Positions 1-4,519 of a DNA stretch of 5,678 bases are shown here, piece after piece. The position numbers and the translations under genes were made by a program. The notes beneath the pieces were generated by a model that ran no database searches, was not told where the DNA came from, and worked only from the letters and a program-made list of their open reading frames with translations. This DNA is from Syntrophaceae bacterium (lineage in GTDB: Bacteria > Desulfobacterota > SM23-61): NCBI GenBank assembly GCA_003154025.1, contig PMCE01000521.1:3967-9644 (forward strand), given 5' to 3'. How positions within the stretch are numbered: the stretch's first letter is position 1; the number at the start of each line of letters is the position of its first letter.

Positions 1-1
1 T

Positions 2-91
2 AAACCGGCGGAACCCGCCAAGCCGGCAGAACCGGCCAAGCCTGGCGAAGTGGCCAAACCCGCCGAACCGGCCAAACCGGCCGAGGAAGTG
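2..91 (+). repeat. Five tandem copies of an 18-bp unit
   Basis: The units are 2-19, 20-37, 38-55, 56-73 and 74-91, with approximate consensus AARCCGGCNGAACCGGCC. Each unit encodes six residues of the KPAEPA type, so the frame is preserved. Copies 1, 2 and 4 encode the identical hexapeptide; copy 3 gives KPGEVA and copy 5 gives KPAEEV. Many differences fall at third codon positions, which points to selection on the peptide. The array may extend left of the window. Confidence 0.85.
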
Positions 92-340
92 AAAAAGGAA
101 GAACCCAAGAAGGAAGCCCCGCCCAAACCCGTGATGTACCGCCTGGGGGGACAGGTTACGGCTGTCGATATGGTAGCCAAAAAGATCACTATCGCCCAGA
201 GCGCGGTGAAGCAGCAGAAGAAAGTAAGCTTGAAGGTGGGAAAGAATGCTGCCGCCGGAATGTCGGGGATTAATGTGGGGGACGTGGTGAATGTCTGGGT
301 CACCGACGGCACCGTCACCAGCCTAGCGAAAATCTTTTAA
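2..340 (+). CDS. Lys/Pro/Ala-repeat protein with small beta-rich C-terminal domain, 5' end missing
   Basis: This is the 3' part of a gene: the frame is open from the left edge to TAA at 338-340, giving 112 visible residues, and the true start lies outside the window. A GTG at 50 is in frame but sits inside the repeat, so I do not take it as the start. Residues 1-30 are five tandem copies of a KPAEPA-type hexapeptide, followed by a charged Lys/Glu/Pro stretch to about residue 43; this should be an extended, flexible linker. Residues 46-112 alternate hydrophobic and polar positions (YRLGGQVTAVD, KKITIA, KKVSLKVG, VGDVVNVWV, VTSLAKIF), which suggests a small all-beta barrel of OB-fold or DUF5666-like type. 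Such Pro/Lys/Ala linkers are common in envelope proteins, so a secreted or periplasmic location is plausible, but the signal peptide would be outside the window. Function is unknown. The coding call is firm; the fold is inference. Confidence 0.75.
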   Translation, partial: KPAEPAKPAEPAKPGEVAKPAEPAKPAEEVKKEEPKKEAPPKPVMYRLGGQVTAVDMVAKKITIAQSAVKQQKKVSLKVGKNAAAGMSGINVGDVVNVWVTDGTVTSLAKIF

Positions 341-417
341 AGCCAAAGGGCCGTTCGACGTATATCCCTGGGGGCCTGCAGCGGCCACCTTGGACCCTAG
401 GTAGAAATGTAAGGACC

Positions 418-456
418 AAAAGAAGGCATCCGCGCGCGGGATGCCTTCTTTTTTTT
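418..456 (+). terminator. Strong intrinsic terminator between convergent genes, probably bidirectional
   Basis: An uninterrupted inverted repeat pairs 422-431 (GAAGGCATCC) with 439-448 (GGATGCCTTC) around a 7-base loop at 432-438. The stem can extend by four A-T pairs to 418-452. A run of eight T (449-456) follows on the + strand, the classic rho-independent arrangement for the gene ending at 340. Read on the minus strand, the same stem is followed by four T, so it can probably also terminate the HAD gene ending at 455, though less strongly. Confidence 0.92.
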
Positions 457-1132
457 AGGGGCCGTCGGGAGGAAGGAAATCCAGGATCGCCCAGCCTCTT
501 TTCCGCGCCAGGCGCCTCAGCCTGGGGTCCGGGTTTACGACTCGGGGGTCCCGGACCCGTTCCAGGAGGGGAAGGTCGGTGATGCTGTCCGTGTAGAAGG
601 TGCTCTGGCCCACATCCGTCCCTATCTCCCGGGCGAGCTTTTCCGCCCAGAACACTTTCCCCTGGCGAAAGCAGAGCGGTTTGATGTAATCCCCGGTGAA
701 AACTCCCTGCCGGACTTCCAGTCGGGTGGCCAAAACATGGGGCACTCCCAGGTATTGAGCCAGAGGGGCCACGGCGTAAGAAATGGCGTTGGAGATGATG
801 GCCACTCTCTGCCCTTGCCCCAAATGTTGGTGGACAGAATCCCTGGCCTGGGGATAGATCAAGGGAAGGACGGCATCTTCGAACCATTCCTGGCAGAATT
901 GAACCAGTTCCTCCTCCCGAATGCCCACCAAGGGTCGTAGGGAATCCCGGTAGGCCACTTCCATGTTTAGGAGATCATAGCGGTAACGGACATAATCCAC
1001 CATGGATTTGAGAACTTTCCAGCGGGTCGTCTTTCCCCGGCGGAGGGAATAGCGCATAAAAGAGACGCCGGAATTCCCGGAGATGAGAGTCTTGTCCATG
1101 TCAAAGAAACAGATCTGCTCCATAGGCCTCAT
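455..1132 (-). CDS. HAD-IB family (SerB-like) hydrolase, probable phosphatase
   Basis: The gene encodes 225 residues with all four motifs of the haloacid dehalogenase superfamily. Motif I is FDMDKT (10-15), giving the nucleophile Asp11 and acid/base Asp13. Motif II is Ser114 in IISNA. The motif III lysine is probably Lys159 in QGKV. Motif IV is YTDSITDLPLL (180-190), with the acidic residues expected to bind Mg2+. The helical cap between motifs I and II and the DSxxDLPLLE signature match the HAD-IB/SerB-like group, which hydrolyses phosphomonoesters. The substrate cannot be told from sequence, and this need not be a phosphoserine phosphatase. No signal peptide is visible, so it is probably cytoplasmic. 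ATG at 1132 and ATG at 1123 (222 residues) are both possible starts, and neither has a clear ribosome binding site. The gene is transcribed away from rpmH, and its TAA overlaps the T-run of the terminator. Confidence 0.9.
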   Translation of the reverse strand: MRPMEQICFFDMDKTLISGNSGVSFMRYSLRRGKTTRWKVLKSMVDYVRYRYDLLNMEVAYRDSLRPLVGIREEELVQFCQEWFEDAVLPLIYPQARDSVHQHLGQGQRVAIISNAISYAVAPLAQYLGVPHVLATRLEVRQGVFTGDYIKPLCFRQGKVFWAEKLAREIGTDVGQSTFYTDSITDLPLLERVRDPRVVNPDPRLRRLARKRGWAILDFLPPDGP

Positions 1133-1218
1133 GAAAGGAAAAGCGTTTCGGGAAAAATTCTTGCTTTGGCGCGGGGGTGGAAAAGAATGGAGGTATCCCC
1201 GCCACTCGACATCCTGCT

Positions 1219-1247
1219 ATTTTAATCTTGCGGTTTAGAAATGAAAA
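1219..1247 (-). promoter_or_regulatory. Candidate sigma70-type promoter for the HAD hydrolase gene
   Basis: On the minus strand, TTTTCA (1247-1242, 4 of 6 matches to TTGACA) and TAAAAT (1224-1219, 5 of 6 matches to TATAAT) are separated by 17 bases. Transcription would start near 1212, leaving an untranslated leader of about 80 bases. It physically overlaps the rpmH promoter on the other strand. This is a motif match in an AT-rich patch, so confidence is moderate. Confidence 0.45.
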
Positions 1248-1256
1248 GCATATAAT
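1228..1256 (+). promoter_or_regulatory. Probable sigma70-type promoter of the rpmH operon
   Basis: A perfect -10 hexamer TATAAT lies at 1251-1256. Seventeen bases upstream is TTGCGG (1228-1233), which matches the first three bases of TTGACA. Transcription would start near 1263, about 100 bases before the rpmH start codon. This AT-rich patch stands out from the GC-rich surroundings and is the best promoter I can see for the six-gene cluster. Confidence 0.7.
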
Positions 1257-1277
1257 TTACTCTTTACATAACCAAGC

Positions 1278-1328
1278 GGGTTCATCCGAGCGGTTCGAAG
1301 CAGGGATGAATCCCCCCGGCGGCCGGGG
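1278..1328 (+). promoter_or_regulatory. Structured rpmH leader: two adjacent hairpins
   Basis: Hairpin 1 pairs 1278-1287 (GGGTTCATCC) with 1304-1313 (GGATGAATCC), ten pairs including one G-U, around a 16-base loop. Hairpin 2 starts at the next base: 1314-1319 (CCCCGG) pairs with 1323-1328 (CCGGGG) around a 3-base loop. Both lie in the predicted 5' leader, ending 27 bases before the rpmH ribosome binding site. There is no T-run after hairpin 2, so it is not a standard terminator. A regulatory role, such as feedback control of L34 or mRNA stability, is only a suggestion. Confidence 0.45.
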
Positions 1329-1354
1329 CCGATCGGTATAAAAATCAAATAGTC

Positions 1355-1359
1355 AGGAG
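1355..1359 (+). promoter_or_regulatory. rpmH ribosome binding site (decides the GTG start)
   Basis: AGGAG is 7 bases from the GTG at 1367 but only 3 bases from an out-of-frame ATG at 1363. The spacing and the L34 reading frame both support GTG as the start. Confidence 0.8.
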
Positions 1360-1366
1360 TGCATGG

Positions 1367-1516
1367 GTGAAGAGAACGTTTCAGCCTAGCAATACTCGCC
1401 GGAAAAGAACCCACGGGTTCAGAAAGCGGATGTCTACCAAGGGCGGGCAGCTGGTCCTCAAGCGGAGGAGGGCGAAGGGAAGAAAGAGACTGATCGTCGA
1501 GGCGAGTGAGTCTTAA
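1367..1516 (+). CDS. rpmH: 50S ribosomal protein L34
   Basis: The gene encodes 49 residues beginning [20 protein letters not shown], almost the textbook L34 N-terminus. The body carries the family pattern RMSTKGG (21-27) and the basic [10 protein letters not shown] block (33-42). Length is normal for L34 (about 44-50 residues), with a slightly long acidic/serine tail, VEASES. The protein is a small, highly basic component of the large ribosomal subunit, where it contacts 23S rRNA. The start is GTG. The ATG four bases upstream is in another frame and reaches a stop after eight codons. The gene is first in the cluster, downstream of the TATAAT promoter and the hairpin leader, and is followed by rnpA after 35 bases, the usual pairing in bacteria. 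Confidence 0.97.
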   Translation: MKRTFQPSNTRRKRTHGFRKRMSTKGGQLVLKRRRAKGRKRLIVEASES

Positions 1517-1551
1517 AACCCGATTCTCCACAGAAATCGGAGCCCGGGAAG

Positions 1552-1890
1552 ATGGCCCAGTTTACCTTCCGCAGAGAGGACAGGATTCGCCGACGGGTCG
1601 ACTTCCAGCGGATCTTCAGAGAAGGAACCAAATACCAGACGCCTCATTTTCGGGTTTCCATCCTTCCCAATGCTCTGTTCCATTCCCGGTTGGGGGTCAC
1701 CGTGGGGAGAAGAATCGGGCCGGCGGTGGAGCGGAACCGCCTCAAGCGCCGGATTCGGGAGTTTTTCCGCCTGAACAAAGAATCTCTGCCGGGGTCTTCG
1801 GACCTGGTGGTTACGGCGCGGGAAGGTTCGGCCAGTCTGAATTATTGGCACGTATCCGAAGAGCTGAAAGGATTATTCAGGAGGCGTTAG
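1552..1890 (+). CDS. rnpA: Ribonuclease P protein component
   Basis: The gene encodes 112 residues, a typical RnpA length. It forms RNase P with the catalytic RNA rnpB (not in this window) and helps bind pre-tRNA 5' leaders during 5'-end maturation in the cytoplasm. The N-terminus FTFRREDRIRRRVDFQRIFREG (5-25, minor gaps ignored) matches the family's F..E.RIR.R.DF..IF..G pattern. The signature RNR motif is RNRLKRRIREFFR (61-73), preceded by the beta-strand LGVTVGRRIGPAVE. The fold ends in the usual region DLVVTAR (84-90) and a C-terminal helix. The ATG at 1552 is supported by GGAG at 1539-1542, 9 bases upstream. The stop is TAG at 1888-1890. It lies between rpmH and yidD with short gaps and is probably cotranscribed. 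Confidence 0.96.
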   Translation: MAQFTFRREDRIRRRVDFQRIFREGTKYQTPHFRVSILPNALFHSRLGVTVGRRIGPAVERNRLKRRIREFFRLNKESLPGSSDLVVTAREGSASLNYWHVSEELKGLFRRR

Positions 1891-1905
1891 CCTCCTCCCA
1901 CAGGG

Positions 1906-2145
1906 ATGTTGAGCAAAGTCATTCTGGGTCTCATTCGATTTTATCGGTATTTTCTCTCTCCGCTGACCTTTTCCTCTTGCCGCTTTGTGCCTTCCTGCTC
2001 TGCCTACGCCATGGAAGCCGTGGAGCGGTTCGGCCCGGTCAAGGGGCTACTCCTGGCAGCCTGGAGAATCCTGAGGTGCCATCCCTTCCACCCTGGCGGC
2101 TACGATCCGGTGGTGAAACCCCCGGACCGGACAGCCCGGAGTTAA
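1906..2145 (+). CDS. yidD: Membrane protein insertion efficiency factor YidD
   Basis: The gene encodes 79 residues of the YidD (DUF37) family, small proteins at the inner face of the cytoplasmic membrane that assist YidC-dependent insertion. An N-terminal amphipathic or hydrophobic helix ([16 protein letters not shown], 5-20) precedes the conserved core [19 protein letters not shown] (25-43), then [16 protein letters not shown] (54-69). The three family cysteines are Cys25, Cys31 and Cys58. Only ATG 1906 or TTG 1909 can be the start, because rnpA's TAG lies in the same frame at 1888. There is no well-spaced ribosome binding site: AGGAGG at 1879-1884 inside the end of rnpA is 21 bases away, and CAGGG abuts the ATG. 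Translation is therefore probably coupled to rnpA, 15 bases upstream. The gene is adjacent to its functional partner yidC. Confidence 0.95.
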   Translation: MLSKVILGLIRFYRYFLSPLTFSSCRFVPSCSAYAMEAVERFGPVKGLLLAAWRILRCHPFHPGGYDPVVKPPDRTARS

Positions 2146-2162
2146 GCCCACGGAGGTAATCT

Positions 2163-3824
2163 ATGCAGATTCGGGCCCTATTGGCAGTCATTATTTCCCT
2201 GGTTATCCTGGTCGTCTACCAGGCCTTTTTCTCTCCTGCTCCCCCGGAGAAGCCCGCTGCGGAAAAAGCCCAGACGGCAACCCCCGCCAAAGAGGAACCG
2301 GCCAAGGCGGTCAGTGCCGCGGAGAAGATCCCCGGAGTCGCCCCCGTGCCCCAGGCCCGCGGCGCCGCAACCATCCAAACCGAGCCCGGTAAGGACATCA
2401 CCATCGAAACCCCCCTGTATACGGCGGTCTTAAACACCCGCGGGGCGAAATTGAAGGATTTCCGGGTCAAGAAATACCTGGATAAAATCGGGGAGGGAGC
2501 CAAGCCGATCGACCTGGCCACCGAGAACCTGGGGAACGGATATCCCCTGGGCCTGGAAGTGGCCCTCACGAATTTTCCCTTCCCTGCGGACGCGGTCTTC
2601 CAGGTGAATGCGGAAGCCCTCAACCTGGGTCCGGACCGGAATGAGGGAGAAGTGGTCTTCTCCTGGAGTTCTCCGGAAGGAATCAAACTGACCCAGCAGA
2701 TGGTCTTTCATGCCGACTCCTACCGCATCGATATCAACGTCCAGATGGCCAACCTTTCATCCCAGCTGGTCGAAGGGCGGCCGACCCTGGTCTGGACCGG
2801 CAAGCTGCATCCTCCCGCCAGCGGAGGGGGAATGGCCTGCATCCCCGGTTCGGGCGGAAGCTCATCCGCTTCCGTTCCTCCCTTCACCGCCCTGATCAAG
2901 AAAGAGTTCCATGAAGTGGACCAAAGCGATCTAAAGGGGGGGGAGAAACGGTTCACCGAGAACGTCCAGTGGGGTGGTTTCCAGGATCAGTATTTCCTGG
3001 CCGCCTTCATTCCCCAGAAGTCGGAAGGGACCGAACTGGTTCTGAAAAAAGTCTCCGACCAGGCCGCCGAGCTGCGCATGGCCGGCCCCAAGGTTTCGCT
3101 TCCCCCAGGGACCCAGCTCGCCCAGTCTTATCTCCTTTTCCTGGGCCCCAAGGATCTGGATACGCTCAAAGCCTTCGGTCACGACCTGGACAAAGCGCTG
3201 GACTTCGGCTGGTTCGACATCGTGGCCAAGCCCATGCTCTGGGCCATGAAATTCTTCTACCAGTACGTGGGAAATTACGGACTGGCCATCATCTTCCTCA
3301 CGATCATCATTAAAATCATCTTTCTTTACCCGACCCAGATCAGCATGAGATCCATGTCCGAGATGAAAAAACTGCAGCCCGAGATGGCTAAGCTCCGGGA
3401 AAAATTCAAGGACGACAAGGAAAAAATGAACAAAGAGCTCATGGAGCTCTACCGCCGTTACAAGGTGAATCCCATGAGCGGATGCCTGCCCATGGCCATC
3501 CAGATCCCGGTCTTCTTCGCCCTTTACAAAGTCCTCCTTTACACCATCGAGCTGCGGCATGCCCCCTTCTACTGGTGGATCCAGGACCTCGCCGCCGCGG
3601 ACCCTTACTACATCTCTCCCATCCTGATGGGGGGCTCCATGTTCGCCCAGCAGTGGCTCACCCCCACCACCGGCGATCCGACCCAGGCCAAGATGATGCT
3701 CATCATGCCCGTCGTCTTTACTTTCATGTTCTTATCCTTTCCGACGGGGCTGGTCATTTATTGGTTCTTTAGCAACCTGCTCTCCATCGGGCAGCAGCTC
3801 TATATGAATCGGCAAATCAGATAA
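2163..3824 (+). CDS. yidC: Membrane protein insertase YidC (Oxa1/Alb3 family)
   Basis: The gene encodes 553 residues, the Gram-negative form. The protein inserts and folds inner-membrane proteins, alone or with SecYEG. Residues 4-23 are the N-terminal membrane segment. Residues 24-70 are a Pro/Ala/Lys/Glu-rich linker, about 74-345 the large periplasmic beta domain, and about 350-550 the conserved insertase core. The core shows GNYGLAIIFLTIII (TM2, 370-383), the cytoplasmic coiled hairpin SMSEMKKLQPEMAKLREKF (397-415), KVNPMSGCLPMAIQIPVFFA (434-453), ELRHAPF (463-469), DPYYISPILMG (480-490) and FPTGLVIYW (526-534). Lys384 stands where E. coli YidC has the groove Arg366. The protein ends just after the last helix (MNRQIR), without the longer basic tail of E. 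coli. GGAGG at 2152-2156, 6 bases before the ATG, supports the start. Oddities are a Gly/Ser-rich loop at 219-239 and a run of eight G at 2936-2943. Confidence 0.98.
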   Translation: MQIRALLAVIISLVILVVYQAFFSPAPPEKPAAEKAQTATPAKEEPAKAVSAAEKIPGVAPVPQARGAATIQTEPGKDITIETPLYTAVLNTRGAKLKDFRVKKYLDKIGEGAKPIDLATENLGNGYPLGLEVALTNFPFPADAVFQVNAEALNLGPDRNEGEVVFSWSSPEGIKLTQQMVFHADSYRIDINVQMANLSSQLVEGRPTLVWTGKLHPPASGGGMACIPGSGGSSSASVPPFTALIKKEFHEVDQSDLKGGEKRFTENVQWGGFQDQYFLAAFIPQKSEGTELVLKKVSDQAAELRMAGPKVSLPPGTQLAQSYLLFLGPKDLDTLKAFGHDLDKALDFGWFDIVAKPMLWAMKFFYQYVGNYGLAIIFLTIIIKIIFLYPTQISMRSMSEMKKLQPEMAKLREKFKDDKEKMNKELMELYRRYKVNPMSGCLPMAIQIPVFFALYKVLLYTIELRHAPFYWWIQDLAAADPYYISPILMGGSMFAQQWLTPTTGDPTQAKMMLIMPVVFTFMFLSFPTGLVIYWFFSNLLSIGQQLYMNRQIR

Positions 3825-3828
3825 GTGT

Positions 3829-3834
3829 GAGGAA
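3829..3834 (+). promoter_or_regulatory. jag ribosome binding site
   Basis: GAGGAA lies 4 bases before the ATG at 3839. It overlaps a GTG at 3827 that opens the same frame four codons earlier. That GTG has no ribosome binding site of its own, so the ATG at 3839 is preferred. Confidence 0.7.
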
Positions 3835-3838
3835 TACC

Positions 3839-4519
3839 ATGAAGTCGGTAGAAATCGAGGCCAAAACCGCCGAGGAAGCCATCCAGAAAGCGTGCCAGGA
3901 ATTGGGGGTTTCCCGTGAAGAGTTAGAGGTGGAAGTCCTCTCCAGCGGTTCCAGCGGATTCCTGGGGCTGGGGGCTAAGAATGCCAAGGTCCGCGCCACG
4001 GTGAAGGAAAAACCCGCCCCGCGGCCCCCCGCGGCCCATGCCCCCGCCGCGCCCTCCGACAACCAAGTGGCGGAGACCGCCAAAAAAATCCTCCAGGACC
4101 TTCTGCGTCTTCTGGAGGTGGAAGCGACCGTCGACCTCAAGGAGGATTCCGAACGCATTCTTTTGAACATCGGGGGAGACGGCAGCGGGCTTCTGATCGG
4201 GCGCAAGGGGCAGACCCTGGATGCCATCGAGTACCTGATCAACAAGATCGTCCACAAGGATGCGGAGGACAAAAAGCGGATCGTGGTGGACACGGAGAAT
4301 TACCGTTTCCGCCGGGAGGATTCCCTGGTCAAGCTGGCCCAACGCCTGGGAGAAAAGGCCAAACATCTGGGCCGCCCGGTTACCATCAGCCCCATGAGCG
4401 CCCATGACCGGCGCATCGTTCATCTGGCCCTGCAGGAAGACAAGAGCCTGCGTACCTGGTCCACCGGAACCGGACTTTACCGGAAGGTGATCATCAGCCC
4501 CGAGAAAAAATCTTCATGA
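3839..4519 (+). CDS. jag: RNA-binding protein Jag/KhpB (Jag_N-KH-R3H)
   Basis: The gene encodes 226 residues with three domains in family order. Residues 1-53 are the Jag_N domain: it starts MKSVEIEAKTAEEAIQKAC and includes SGFLGLGAKNAKVR (39-52). Residues 54-75 are a Pro/Ala-rich linker. Residues about 76-152 are a KH domain with the GXXG loop in LLIGRKGQTLDAIEYL (118-133). Residues about 153-222 are the R3H domain with Arg191 and His195 in DRRIVH, ending STGTGLYRKVIISP. Members bind RNA in the cytoplasm; in some Gram-positives the homologue KhpB/EloR works with KhpA in post-transcriptional control linked to cell elongation. Its role here is not known from sequence. The gene follows yidC after 14 bases, the usual arrangement, and its TGA overlaps the ATG of mnmE by four bases (ATGA). 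Confidence 0.96.
   Translation: MKSVEIEAKTAEEAIQKACQELGVSREELEVEVLSSGSSGFLGLGAKNAKVRATVKEKPAPRPPAAHAPAAPSDNQVAETAKKILQDLLRLLEVEATVDLKEDSERILLNIGGDGSGLLIGRKGQTLDAIEYLINKIVHKDAEDKKRIVVDTENYRFRREDSLVKLAQRLGEKAKHLGRPVTISPMSAHDRRIVHLALQEDKSLRTWSTGTGLYRKVIISPEKKSS

Noticed and set aside
50..340. GTG at 50 as the start of a complete 96-residue gene
   Set aside because: The repeat continues in frame upstream to the window edge with no stop, and the GTG is a valine codon within repeat copy 3. The gene is truncated by the window, not short.
315..887. Minus-strand frame of 190 codons overlapping the HAD gene
   Set aside because: It is out of frame with the HAD gene that has all four catalytic motifs, runs through the terminator, and is Pro/Gly/Arg-rich without a domain.
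1288..1303. GGTTCGAA resembling a tRNA T-loop in the rpmH leader
   Set aside because: The flanking bases cannot form the 5-pair T-stem, and no acceptor or anticodon arms are present. It is the loop of leader hairpin 1.
1337..1342. TATAAA just upstream of rpmH as a second -10 element
   Set aside because: The matching -35 position (1314-1319) is CCCCGG, with no resemblance to the consensus, and transcription would start within or beside the ribosome binding site.
1506..2159. Long + strand frame of 217 codons spanning the end of rpmH, all of rnpA and most of yidD
   Set aside because: It is in a different frame from three clear genes, has low-complexity Pro/Gly/Arg/Ser composition and no recognisable domain. 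Long stop-free shadow frames are expected in GC-rich coding DNA. It does not resemble the in-frame rnpA extension known from Thermus.
2931..3560. Minus-strand frame of 209 codons opposite yidC
   Set aside because: The His/Glu/Leu/Val-rich translation mirrors the yidC codons on the other strand. No ribosome binding site or independent support is visible.
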